From the NCBI RefSeq assembly GCF_014268595.2, contig NZ_CP077091.1, forward strand, positions 394,501-458,500: a stretch of DNA of 64,000 nucleotides, written 5' to 3'. The stretch is from Pseudomonas hamedanensis. Its GTDB lineage: Bacteria; Pseudomonadota; Gammaproteobacteria; Pseudomonadales; Pseudomonadaceae. The notes beneath the pieces were generated by a model that had not been told where the DNA came from, searched no databases, and saw only the letters and a list, made by a program, of their open reading frames with translations. Positions 7,394 through 15,039 of this stretch are shown here, in pieces; the stretch's first letter is position 1; the number at the start of each line of letters is the position of its first letter. The translations under genes and the position numbers were made by a program.

Positions 7394-9298
7394 ATGAGTA
7401 TTCATTCGCGACACCCACGCTGGCTGCTGGCGACGCTGATCAGCCTGTTCGCCGGCCCGACCCTGGCGGCCACGCCGAGCCTGACGCTCGAACCGTGGGC
7501 GCCGACGCTCAAGCTTGAGGCACTGAGTTTTCTGCCCGGAGACCTGCGCCTGGCGATAAGCCCCGCGCAAGGTCTGTTGTTGCTCGATGCCCAAGGCGCC
7601 GAGCGCGCCCGGTTGCAAGGTTCGTTCAGCAGCCTGGACAGCCGCGCATCCGCTCGCGGCACGTGGGTCGCCAGCCTCGACACCGCGCGCCAGCAGGCGC
7701 TGGTCGTGGGCCTGAATGCCGAGCGGCGGCAATGGGGCACGCCATTGTATTTGCCCACCCGGGACTTCGCCGTGAACGGCCTGTGCCTGTACCGCGACGA
7801 CGCCGACAACCTGTTTGTTTTTCTCGTCGGTGAGGAGGGCAAGGGCGAGCAATGGTTGGTGGGCAGCGGCGTCACCCTCAACGCTCAAGCCCAGCGCGTG
7901 CGCGGCCTGCCATTGCCACCGTCGGCGACGTACTGTCGGGTCGACGACGCTGCGCAGCAACTGCTGGTCAACGAAGAAAACGTCGGCTGGTGGGCCTACC
8001 CCGCGCAGGCTGAGGCCGAGGTGATACGCTCGCCGGTGGCCCTGCGCGAACCATTCGGCCAGATCAGTGGCGAGGCCGGCGCGATGGCCGTGCTCCCTGG
8101 TGGCATCCTCGGGCTTGACCCGAAAGCCGCACAGTTGCACCTCTATCAACAGCAGGACGAGGGCTGGACGGCGCAGGCGACCTTGCCCTTGGCGGGGTTG
8201 AAGGAACCGCAGGATCTCGCTGTGCAGCCAGCCGGCAGCGGTTTGCAGGTGCTGATTCGTGACGATGACGATGGCCGCGTTTACCAAGGCCATCTCGACT
8301 GGCAAGCCACGCCGGTGCCGCTGCCGCCGGTGCTGCCCACCGTGACTGCGCAGGCGCAGAGCGCGCCGGTCGCGCGTCAGGGCGATGCGGCGGATGATCC
8401 CGCGATTTGGGTGCATCCGCAGCAACCGTCGCTCAGCCGCGTGCTCGGCACTAACAAGAAGCAGGGCCTGCTGGTGTATGACCTGCAAGGCCGGCAAGTA
8501 CAGGAGTTGCCGGTCGGACGCCTGAACAACGTGGATGTGCGGGCCCACTTCAAACTGGGTACGCAAACGGTGGATCTGGCGGTGGCCAGCCATCGCGATC
8601 ACAACAGCCTCAGCCTGTTCGCCATCGACCGCCACAGCGGCCAACTGCGCGCCATCGGCGAAGTGCCGACGCCGTTGCAGGACATCTACGGCCTGTGCCT
8701 GTTTCAACCGGCCAGCGGCGAAATCTACGCCATCGCCAACGACAAGGATGGCACCTTTCTGCAATACCGGCTTGGCGCCCCCGACGGCAAGGTTCAGGGC
8801 GAGTTGGTGCGGCGTTTCAAGGTCGATAGCCAGCCTGAAGGTTGCGTTGCCGACGACCAGCGCCAGCGTCTGTTTATTGGTGAAGAGGACGTCGGTGTCT
8901 GGGCCGTGGATGCCCGTGCCGATCAGCCCGCGACCCTGACCAGCGTGATCAAGGTTGGCGGGCCGCTGCACGCTGATGTTGAAGGGCTGGCGCTGTATCA
9001 GAGCCAGACGCGCGATTACCTCGTGGTCTCAAGCCAGGGCAATGACAGCTATCTGCTGCTGGACGCCGAGCCGCCCTTTGCTGTGCGCGGGGCGTTCCGG
9101 GTCGGCCTCAATGCGTCCGCCGGGATTGACGGAGCGTCGGAAACCGACGGTCTGGAGGCCACCTCGGCCAACCTCGGCGGGCCTTGGAGCCAGGGCTTGC
9201 TGGTGGTGCAGGACGGCCGCAAGCGCATGCCCGAGCAAAGTCAGAACTTCAAGTTCGTGCCCTGGGCCGAGGTGACCAAAGCGCTGAAGTTGCCCTGA
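7394..9298 (+). CDS. Two-domain beta-propeller phytase (3-phytase family)
   Basis: 634 residues with a signal peptide (cleavage near residue 26). The C-terminal half (from about residue 330) has the beta-propeller phytase signatures: DDPAIWVHP, GRLNNVDVR, DIYGLCLF, QPEGCVADD with GEEDVGVW, ADVEGLALY and DGASETDGLEAT, which supply calcium and phosphate ligands. The N-terminal half (about 40-310) repeats the fold in eroded form (QGLLLLDAQG, NGLCLYRDD, NEENVGWW), the arrangement known from dual-domain phytases where the first domain assists release of lower phosphates. Hydrolyses phytate to inositol phosphates and Pi outside the cytoplasm. ATG at 7394 preferred over GTG 7352 because the signal peptide begins there. 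60 bp after the receptor. Confidence 0.88.
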   Translation: MSIHSRHPRWLLATLISLFAGPTLAATPSLTLEPWAPTLKLEALSFLPGDLRLAISPAQGLLLLDAQGAERARLQGSFSSLDSRASARGTWVASLDTARQQALVVGLNAERRQWGTPLYLPTRDFAVNGLCLYRDDADNLFVFLVGEEGKGEQWLVGSGVTLNAQAQRVRGLPLPPSATYCRVDDAAQQLLVNEENVGWWAYPAQAEAEVIRSPVALREPFGQISGEAGAMAVLPGGILGLDPKAAQLHLYQQQDEGWTAQATLPLAGLKEPQDLAVQPAGSGLQVLIRDDDDGRVYQGHLDWQATPVPLPPVLPTVTAQAQSAPVARQGDAADDPAIWVHPQQPSLSRVLGTNKKQGLLVYDLQGRQVQELPVGRLNNVDVRAHFKLGTQTVDLAVASHRDHNSLSLFAIDRHSGQLRAIGEVPTPLQDIYGLCLFQPASGEIYAIANDKDGTFLQYRLGAPDGKVQGELVRRFKVDSQPEGCVADDQRQRLFIGEEDVGVWAVDARADQPATLTSVIKVGGPLHADVEGLALYQSQTRDYLVVSSQGNDSYLLLDAEPPFAVRGAFRVGLNASAGIDGASETDGLEATSANLGGPWSQGLLVVQDGRKRMPEQSQNFKFVPWAEVTKALKLP

Positions 9299-9387
9299 GC
9301 CGTCATCAATCGGTCATCCATTTTTCATCGAATAGCGGTGCGGTTGTTGCCTTGACCGCACCGGCCATTGCCACAAGGAGATTTACC

Positions 9388-10098
9388 ATGCAGGCCACGC
9401 TCGAACACATGACGATCTGGGGGCTGATCAGCGATGCCAGTCTCTTGGTCAAAGCCGTGATGCTCACCCTGTTACTGGCCTCGCTGGTCAGCTGGTATCT
9501 GATCATCCAGCGCGGCCGCGTGCTGCAACGGCGCGACCGTCAGTTGAGCGCGTTCCTCCAGCGTTTTCGTTCGACCCCGGAATTGTTGCCGCTGTACCGC
9601 GAAACGGCGCAGGTCGATGCTGCCGAGGCGGGGATCGAGCCGATTTTCAATGCCGGATTCGCTGAGTTTCGCCACCTCAATCAGCACGCCGGCAATCACG
9701 CCGACGCCGTCCAGGAAGGCGTAGAGCGGGCACTGCATGTGGCCATCAGCGAGCAAGAATTGCAGCTGGAAAAAGGTTTGCAGTTCCTCGCCACGGTCGG
9801 TTCGGTGAGTCCGTATATCGGTTTGTTCGGCACCGTGTGGGGCATCATGAATTCCTTCCTCGGTTTGTCTCAGGTCCAGCAAGCCACGCTATCAACGGTT
9901 GCGCCGGGCATCGCCGAAGCGTTGATTGCCACCGCCATCGGCCTGTTCGCGGCGATCCCGGCGGTCATCGCTTACAACCGGTTTGCGGCGCGCAGCCAGA
10001 CCCTGCTGACGCGTTACTACGCCTTCGGCAACGAACTGCAAGTGCGCCTGCATCGCCAGTTGCACGGCACGCCAATGAACATTGCCGCTGCGGCGTGA
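9388..10098 (+). CDS. ExbB/TolQ-type proton channel subunit
   Basis: 236 residues, MotA/TolQ/ExbB family. One N-terminal membrane helix (about 14-38), a cytoplasmic stretch, then two helices: the region LEKGLQFLATVGSVSPYIGLFGTVWGIMNSF and GIAEALIATAIGLFAAIPAVIAYN are the conserved channel segments. With ExbD it would use the proton motive force to drive TonB. A strong AAGGAG precedes the ATG. It is 89 bp downstream of the phytase on the same strand and 13 bp before exbD, so it is likely part of the same phosphate-controlled unit. The sequence is as close to TolQ as to ExbB; the following TonB, not TolA, decides the role. Confidence 0.85.
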   Translation: MQATLEHMTIWGLISDASLLVKAVMLTLLLASLVSWYLIIQRGRVLQRRDRQLSAFLQRFRSTPELLPLYRETAQVDAAEAGIEPIFNAGFAEFRHLNQHAGNHADAVQEGVERALHVAISEQELQLEKGLQFLATVGSVSPYIGLFGTVWGIMNSFLGLSQVQQATLSTVAPGIAEALIATAIGLFAAIPAVIAYNRFAARSQTLLTRYYAFGNELQVRLHRQLHGTPMNIAAAA

Positions 10099-10111
10099 AG
10101 GAGAGACAACG

Positions 10112-10558
10112 ATGCTCGTCCGGCCGCAACGCAAGCACGGCCCCAAGGCCGAAATGAACGTGGTGCCTTACATTGACGTGATGCTGGTGCTGTTGGTGAT
10201 TTTCATGGTGACCGCACCGATGCTGACCCAAGGGGTAAAAGTCGAGTTGCCGAAAATTGCCAGCGAAGCCCTGGCCAGCGACACGCGCCAGCAGATTCTG
10301 ACGCTGTCGGTAAAAGCCGAGGGTGGTTATTACTGGAACCTGGGCGGCGAGCTGGATACGCAGCACCAGACCGACAGCGCCGTCGCCCTCGATGACATGC
10401 GCGCCAAGGTCGAGCAGATTGTCGCGCAACGCCCCGACACCCAAGTGTACATCCGTGCCGACAAGGACGCCGGTTATGGCCGGGTGGTCGCGGCGATGGC
10501 GGTGTTGCAGCAGGGCGGGGTGAGCCACCTCGGGCTGGTGACCGAGGCCCCGCAATGA
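10112..10558 (+). CDS. ExbD/TolR-type biopolymer transport protein
   Basis: 148 residues with one N-terminal membrane helix (about 18-40) carrying the conserved aspartate in VVPYIDVMLVLLVIFMV, followed by a periplasmic domain (VYIRADKDAGYGRVVAAMAVLQ). Member of the ExbD/TolR family that forms the proton-conducting core with ExbB. AAGGAGAG ribosome site; the ATG at 10112 is 13 bp after exbB. Its stop overlaps the TonB start (ATGA), showing translational coupling. Works with the neighbouring receptor by context. Confidence 0.88.
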   Translation: MLVRPQRKHGPKAEMNVVPYIDVMLVLLVIFMVTAPMLTQGVKVELPKIASEALASDTRQQILTLSVKAEGGYYWNLGGELDTQHQTDSAVALDDMRAKVEQIVAQRPDTQVYIRADKDAGYGRVVAAMAVLQQGGVSHLGLVTEAPQ

Positions 10559-11346
10559 CGGCGATGATCATGCACAGTCCTTCTACGATGACCGCGTCCA
10601 TGCCCCGTCGGAATTTGCGTCAGCACAGTCTCGCCGCCGCGCTGGCGCTGGCCCTGCACGCGGTGGTGCTGGGCTTGCTCATCCACACATGGTCGGCGCC
10701 GGCGCCTGAGGGCAAACCGCCGCCCGTGTTGACCACGCAACTGGTGATGGTCGCGCCCGCCGCGCCCGCTCCGGCACCTGAACCCGTTGCCGCGCCTGCG
10801 CCGATCGTCGAGCCGGCGGCGGCTGCTGCCGTCGCCCCTGCGAAACCGCTCGCGGCGGCAAAACCTGCGGCACACAAACCGCAAGCCGCGGCACTGGCCC
10901 GCAAACGCGTGGAGGAACGCCAGCGCGAGCAACAGGCCGAGCAGCAACGCGAGCAGCAGCAAGCGCAAGAAACCGCCGCTGCGCAGCAACGGCTGGCGCA
11001 ACAGCAAGCGGCGCAACAAGAGGCACAGCAGCAAGCGCAGCAGGCCGAGCGCACCCGTCAGCAGGCGCTCGCCGACAGCCGTCAATACCTGCCGCTGAGC
11101 AAAGAGGCGCCGGAGTATCCCGAGCGTGCACTGGACAAAAATATCGAAGGCGATTGCTCCGTGGAGTACACGGTCAACCCGCAGGGCCGGGTCGAGAACC
11201 CCAGGGTCCTCGACGGCTGCCATCCGCTGTTCATCCGGCCATCGCTGGCCGCGGCGCAGACGTTCAAGTATCAGCCGCGGATCATCGACGGCGTCGCGGT
11301 GTCCGTGCCGGCGGTGCGCAATACCTTTCACTATCGGATCAAGTGA
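10555..11346 (+). CDS. TonB family energy-transducing protein
   Basis: 263 residues: short cytoplasmic head, one membrane helix at about 26-47, a Pro/Ala-rich spacer (about 50-115), a Gln/Glu/Arg-rich predicted coiled coil (about 118-170) and a C-terminal TonB domain (SKEAPEYPERALDKNIEGDC...GRVENPRVLDG...FKYQPRIIDG). The long charged coiled coil is TolA-like, but the C-domain is TonB-like. Start overlaps exbD by 4 bp. Presumed to energise the phytase-linked receptor; genomes of this group usually carry several TonB systems, so cross-use is possible. Confidence 0.85.
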   Translation: MTAMIMHSPSTMTASMPRRNLRQHSLAAALALALHAVVLGLLIHTWSAPAPEGKPPPVLTTQLVMVAPAAPAPAPEPVAAPAPIVEPAAAAAVAPAKPLAAAKPAAHKPQAAALARKRVEERQREQQAEQQREQQQAQETAAAQQRLAQQQAAQQEAQQQAQQAERTRQQALADSRQYLPLSKEAPEYPERALDKNIEGDCSVEYTVNPQGRVENPRVLDGCHPLFIRPSLAAAQTFKYQPRIIDGVAVSVPAVRNTFHYRIK

Positions 11347-11419
11347 GCGGTCTGTGATCCGTGCATGCCTGGGGGAAAGCACAGGGTATGATGTCGCGGT
11401 TTTCCGCCGGAGTTCGCCC

Positions 11420-12106
11420 ATGCCACGCATCACCCACTACACAACCCCATGCCCCGAAAGCGTCAACAGCCAGATCCTGCAAATGGTCGTCGATTACCTG
11501 ACCGACATCAGCGCCGTCGGCCTCGGCCCGAGCAATCTGTTGTACAACGTTTATCAGTACGCGGTCGGCTATGAGGTGCATCTGTATCTGGAAGCGTTGA
11601 ATGGCGAGAAGGGCACCGAGGTGGAGTTGCTGGTTGCCAGCGCTGATGACGACCCGGAACAAGTCATCGGCTTTCTGTTGTACCTGCCGGTGCAGGGCGA
11701 TTGGGAAGCGTGCAGCGTCGCTTACCTGGCGGTGCGCGACGGGCATCGCCGTCAGGGTGTGGCGCGGGCGATGATCGCCGAGATGGTCGGGCGGTATCCC
11801 CATGCGGAACTGGCGTGTAGCGTCGGCAAGGTGCCGTATTTCGAGGCGATGGGTTTCGAGGTGATCGGTCAGCGCGAAACCCAGGTGCTGATGAGCACCC
11901 GGCATTACCGCAGCAACGGCCTGCGCGGCTTTATCGACACGACGCCGATCTACCGTTCGCTGGAGGTGCAACAGATTCACACCTACCTGCTGCAGAAAAA
12001 CGGCAAGCGCGCGATGCTCGATGCGGAAAAACAGCGTGACCGGCACCTGGATCAGACCAGTCGCCACGTTGAAGCATTTGTCCGTCAGCGCCTGACCTTG
12101 CACTGA
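11420..12106 (+). CDS. GNAT family N-acetyltransferase
   Basis: 228 residues. The acetyl-CoA site is visible as VAYLAVRDGHRRQGVARAM (motif A, RxGxxR/G variant at HRRQGVAR), followed by a motif-B-like VPYFEAMGFEVIGQRE. The N-terminus (ITHYTTPCPESVNSQILQMV) and the helical C-terminal extension with HLDQTSRHVEAFV are outside the core fold. Substrate unknown. GGAG lies 7 bp before ATG 11420. It follows tonB by 73 bp but a terminator follows it, so it may be its own unit or the tail of the phytate run. Confidence 0.78.
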   Translation: MPRITHYTTPCPESVNSQILQMVVDYLTDISAVGLGPSNLLYNVYQYAVGYEVHLYLEALNGEKGTEVELLVASADDDPEQVIGFLLYLPVQGDWEACSVAYLAVRDGHRRQGVARAMIAEMVGRYPHAELACSVGKVPYFEAMGFEVIGQRETQVLMSTRHYRSNGLRGFIDTTPIYRSLEVQQIHTYLLQKNGKRAMLDAEKQRDRHLDQTSRHVEAFVRQRLTLH

Positions 12107-12122
12107 TTTGGCTGTAGGCCAG

Positions 12123-12160
12123 AAGCCCTTGTTGCGAACCGCGCAGCAAGGGCTTTTTTG
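12123..12160 (+). terminator. Intrinsic terminator after the GNAT gene
   Basis: AAGCCCTTG and GCAAGGGCTT pair around a loop and are followed by TTTTTT. It ends the plus-strand run and also lies just beyond the 3' end of the convergent hotdog gene. Confidence 0.85.
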
Positions 12161-12171
12161 TGTCTGCAATC

Positions 12172-12612
12172 TCAACCGAGCTTGACGTTCATGGTGATCC
12201 GCGCCGTGAACACTTTCTTGCCTTCGCTATCGTGGATGTCGACGGTAACGATCTTGTCGCCATCGCTGTGCCAATCCACCCCCTCAGCGCTGGCGACGGC
12301 GGTCACATCGGTCTTGGCTTTGGCCAGATATTCCACGGTCATGCCTTTGGGGATCCAGCGAGCGCCGTCGGGAATCGACACATCGGTCATCATCCCGCCG
12401 GCCAGTTCTGCCGCGTTGCACAGGGCGATCGCATGCACCGTGCCGAGGTGATTGGTGATCTCCTTGCGAAATGGCACGTGCACGGTGGCTGCGTTTGGGC
12501 GCAGTTCACTGATCAGCGGATTGATGGTGCTGAAATACGGTGCGAACTGGCAGGCCATTTTGCTGAAAGCATCGGCACCGACGCTGTTGAACATGCTGAG
12601 CGACTGACTCAT
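12172..12612 (-). CDS. Hotdog-fold thioesterase-like protein (DUF4442 type)
   Basis: 146 residues resembling DUF4442/PaaI-like hotdog proteins: FSKMACQFAPYFSTINPLI, then AATVHVPFRKEITNHLGTVH, AIALCNAAELAGGMM and a C-terminal EGKKVFTARITMNV strand. N-H-x-G-T-V-H with the following NAAELA is the usual substrate-pocket motif of acyl-CoA-type hotdog enzymes. ATG at 12612 chosen (AGGGGT upstream); the longer reading frame would translate the operator region. It faces the TetR gene across the triple palindrome and is its probable target. Confidence 0.75.
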   Translation of the reverse strand: MSQSLSMFNSVGADAFSKMACQFAPYFSTINPLISELRPNAATVHVPFRKEITNHLGTVHAIALCNAAELAGGMMTDVSIPDGARWIPKGMTVEYLAKAKTDVTAVASAEGVDWHSDGDKIVTVDIHDSEGKKVFTARITMNVKLG

Positions 12613-12641
12613 GAGAAAGACCCCTGATTTAGGCTGGTTGG

Positions 12642-12692
12642 CAGAATGATATTCCGTTACAGAATAATGTTCTGTAACGGAACGGTATTCTG
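12642..12692. promoter_or_regulatory. Triple palindromic operator between hotdog and tetR genes
   Basis: A perfect 13-bp inverted repeat TTCCGTTACAGAA-TAATG-TTCTGTAACGGAA (12652-12682) is flanked symmetrically by CAGAAT (12642-12647) and ATTCTG (12687-12692). Read as GAAT-N3/4-ATTC units there are three sites centred at about 12649, 12667 and 12685, 18 bp apart. The position between divergent genes, one of them a TetR regulator, suggests autoregulatory binding. Confidence 0.75.
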
Positions 12693-12778
12693 TCTGAGGG
12701 AAATCTGTCAACCTAGGCGTGCTTTTCTCACGGGCAATGCCTGCCTTTTTTCCACCTCGTCTTCAGGCCTCAAGCAGC

Positions 12779-13411
12779 ATGGACACCGCCGATTTACTGG
12801 AACGCAGCTACCCCGGCCGCCGCGCCGAACTCAAGCGCGATATTTTTCGCAAGGCCCTGAGCCTGTTCAACGAACAGGGGATCGAGGCCACCACCATCGA
12901 GATGATTCGCGCCGAATGCGACACCAGCGTCGGCGCGATCTACCACCATTTCGGCAATAAGGAAGGTTTGGTGGCGGCGCTGTTTTTCACCGCGCTGGAG
13001 GATCAGGCGCGCCTGCGCGATGCGTATCTGGACGCGGCGAAGACCACCGAAGAAGGCGTGCAGGCGCTGGTTTTCAGCTACGTCGACTGGGTCGAGCAAC
13101 AGCCGCAGTGGGCGCGTTTTCAGTACCACGCGCGCTTTGCCGTGACAAAAGGGCCGTTCAAGGAGGAGCTGGCCGAGCGCAACAAAACGCGCAATCTGCG
13201 TCTGCGCCAATGGCTGGCTGAGTCCGGGCGCGCCGCTGAACTTCAGCAGCTGCCCGCCGAACTGTTGCCATCGCTGATCATCGGCCAGGCAGACAGCTAT
13301 TGCCGGGCCTGGCTGGCCGGTCGGGTCAAGGGCAGTCCGACCGCCTATCGCGGAATACTCGCGCAAGCGGCATGGCGCTCGATTCGCGCTGAGGCGCCGG
13401 CTGGGGACTGA
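12779..13411 (+). CDS. TetR/AcrR family transcriptional regulator
   Basis: 210 residues with an N-terminal TetR helix-turn-helix: LKRDIFRKALSLFNEQGIEA, then TTIEMIRAECDTSVGAIYHH and FGNKEGLVAALF. The rest (about 75-205) is the helical ligand-binding and dimer domain, with WARFQYHARFAV in its centre. ATG 12779 lacks a strong ribosome site; it is the first Met before the conserved DNA-binding domain, and earlier Met codons read through non-conserved sequence. Divergent from the hotdog gene, so probably controls it and itself. Ligand unknown, perhaps an acyl-CoA given the neighbour. Confidence 0.85.
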   Translation: MDTADLLERSYPGRRAELKRDIFRKALSLFNEQGIEATTIEMIRAECDTSVGAIYHHFGNKEGLVAALFFTALEDQARLRDAYLDAAKTTEEGVQALVFSYVDWVEQQPQWARFQYHARFAVTKGPFKEELAERNKTRNLRLRQWLAESGRAAELQQLPAELLPSLIIGQADSYCRAWLAGRVKGSPTAYRGILAQAAWRSIRAEAPAGD

Positions 13412-13422
13412 TGCGCGCAGAC

Positions 13423-13447
13423 AAAAAAAAGAGCCTCAAAGCTCTTT
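13423..13447 (-). terminator. Intrinsic terminator of the candidate sRNA
   Basis: Minus-strand AAAGAGC / GCTCTTT stem of 7 bp followed by eight consecutive T. It points away from tetR (plus strand), so on the plus strand it would lack a T-run. Confidence 0.75.
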
Positions 13448-13563
13448 GATGGGGAGGAAGTAGAGCCCGTGAGGCTCAAGGGGCATGTGCAGCAAGACGT
13501 GGGCTTGATTAGGGTTCAGAACACCCGCGTCTACGCAGCGCCGGATCAGTCCAGTCACTGCGT
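13423..13563 (-). ncRNA. Candidate small RNA (about 140 nt)
   Basis: On the minus strand, TTGAGT (13598-13593), 17 bp, then TAGGAT (13575-13570) form a sigma-70-type promoter. About 130 nt later there is a clean intrinsic terminator: AAAGAGC, 6-base loop, GCTCTTT, then a run of eight T (13447-13423). No reading frame or ribosome site is seen between them. The RNA would contain a C-rich part (ACATGCCCCTTGAGCC, TTCCTCCCC) suited to pairing with ribosome sites. Size and layout fit known Pseudomonas intergenic sRNAs such as P16/RgsA, but identity is not established. Confidence 0.6.
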
Positions 13564-13569
13564 AAGTTC

Positions 13570-13598
13570 ATCCTAGGAGCGCGCGCAGGCCGACTCAA
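13570..13598 (-). promoter_or_regulatory. Promoter of the candidate sRNA
   Basis: TTGAGT-N17-TAGGAT, four of six matches to each sigma-70 hexamer with ideal spacing. The predicted transcription start is near 13563. Confidence 0.55.
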
Positions 13599-13661
13599 GT
13601 ACCGCCAGTCGTCCTGAATCACCGCGATTTCCTGTCGATTCGGCTTCGGCTGACAGACCGT

Positions 13662-14091
13662 CTTCGCGAGCAAGCCCGCTCCCACAGGTTTTTGTGGCTT
13701 CAGTGGCTGTTGTGTCTAGCCGCGGCCAATGTAGGAGTGATCCTGCTCGCGAAGGCGGTGGGTCAGGCGGCGGGGATGTTGGCTGTGCTGGCGCCTTCGC
13801 GAGCAAGCTCGCTCCCACAGGTTTTTGTGGCTTCAGTGGCTGTTGTGTCTAGCCGCAGCCAATGTAGGAGTGAGCCTGCTCGCGATGGCGGTGTGTCAGG
13901 CAGCGGGGATGTTGGCTGTGCTGGCGCCTTCGCGAGCAGGCTCGCTCCCACAGGTTTTGTGGCTTCAGTGGCTGTTGTGTCTAGCCGCGGCCCATGTGGG
14001 AGCGAGCTTGCTCGCGAAGGCGGTGTGTCAGGCAGCGGGGATTCTGACTGTACAGGCCCCTTCGAGAGCAGGCTCGCTCCTAGGGATTGCT
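13662..14091. repeat. Tandem REP array, about 133-bp unit, 3.2 copies
   Basis: The block beginning CTTCGCGAGCAAGC recurs at 13662, 13795, 13928 and 14060 (spacing 133, 133, 132). Each unit holds two REP palindromes in inverted orientation (GCGAGCAAGCTCGCTCCCACAG and GTAGGAGTGAGCCTGCTCGC) separated by the same linker (TGGCTTCAGTGGCTGTTGTG). No gene is seen; open frames across it are products of the repeat. Confidence 0.9.
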
Positions 14092-14097
14092 GGTGCG

Positions 14098-15039
14098 TCA
14101 GGTGGTGCGCTGGAAGACCAAAGCCTTGAGGCCGCTTTGCGGGTCGATATCGGGGAACTCCGGCGGGTTGTCCAGCCGCTGTTCGAAGCGCAGGCTCGGC
14201 GCTTCCTGGGTCACGCCATCAATCAGGAAGTCCGGGCCGAACGACGGGTCGTTCATGCAGGCCAACACGGTGCCTTGCGCTGTCAGCAGTTCCGGCAGGC
14301 GCCGCAGGACACGCTGGTAATCCTTGGTCAGCAAGAAGCTGCCTTTCTGGAACGACGGCGGATCGATGATCACCAGATCGTACGGCCCGCTGTTGATCAC
14401 TTTGCCCCAGGACTTGAACAGGTCGTGGCCGAGAAAACTCACTTTGCTCAGGTCGTGGCCGTTCAAGCGATGGTTGTCGCGCCCCCGGCTCAGCGCCGCG
14501 CGGGACATATCCAGATTGACCACATGGCTGGCGCCACCCTCGATCGCCGCTACGGAAAAACCGCAGGTGTAGGCAAACAGGTTCAGCACGCGCTTGCCTG
14601 CCGCCTGTTCGCGCACCCAGTTGCGCCCAAACCGCATATCCAGAAACAGTCCGGTGTTCTGCTTGCGGCCCAGGTCGACGCGGTACTGCAAGCCGCCCTC
14701 GACGATGGTCATTTCGTCGATTTCCTCACCGATCAGCCATTCGGCCGTGCTTTGCGGCAGGTATCGATGCTGGAGCAACAAGGTGTGCGCGCCGCACTGC
14801 TGCCATTGCGGCGAAGCGGTCAGTTGCAGCAGCGTTTCCTTCAGACCTTGCAATTGCTCCGGCGCCGGTTCCTTGAACAGCGACACCAGCACCACGCCCT
14901 GTAACCAATCCACGGTCAGTTGCTCCAGCCCCGGCCAGCAACGTCCACGGCCGTGAAACAGGCGGCGGGTTTCGCTGGGTGCTGCCGTCAGTGCAGGCAG
15001 CAAATGGGCTTGAAGGGTGGCAAGGGCTTGAGGGTTCAT
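14098..15039 (-). CDS. Class I SAM-dependent methyltransferase (RlmK/RlmI-like)
   Basis: 313 residues. The N-terminal part has the VDLGRKQNTGLFLDMRFGR segment seen in the RlmI/RlmK group of 23S rRNA cytosine/guanine methyltransferases, followed by SAM motif I VLNLFAYTCGFSVAA, an acidic motif II VNLDMSRAA and catalytic-loop-like VIIDPPSFQKGSF (DPPSF). A PUA domain is lacking at the N-terminus, so the exact rRNA target is unsure. ATG at 15039. Single gene behind the REP array. Confidence 0.78.
   Translation of the reverse strand: MNPQALATLQAHLLPALTAAPSETRRLFHGRGRCWPGLEQLTVDWLQGVVLVSLFKEPAPEQLQGLKETLLQLTASPQWQQCGAHTLLLQHRYLPQSTAEWLIGEEIDEMTIVEGGLQYRVDLGRKQNTGLFLDMRFGRNWVREQAAGKRVLNLFAYTCGFSVAAIEGGASHVVNLDMSRAALSRGRDNHRLNGHDLSKVSFLGHDLFKSWGKVINSGPYDLVIIDPPSFQKGSFLLTKDYQRVLRRLPELLTAQGTVLACMNDPSFGPDFLIDGVTQEAPSLRFEQRLDNPPEFPDIDPQSGLKALVFQRTT

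Noticed and set aside
5165..8971. A 1268-codon open frame on the minus strand opposite the receptor and phytase genes
   Set aside because: It is antisense to two clearly recognisable genes, has no family features and arises from GC-biased codon use (stop codons are rare in that frame).
10112..11346. ExbB/ExbD/TonB set as the Tol-Pal system
   Set aside because: No tolB, pal or ybgC follow and the third protein ends in a TonB, not TolA, domain.
13662..14091. Possible CRISPR-like array because of regular spacing
   Set aside because: Units are 133 bp, both repeat and linker are the same in each copy, and the repeats are REP palindromes; there are no variable spacers or cas genes.
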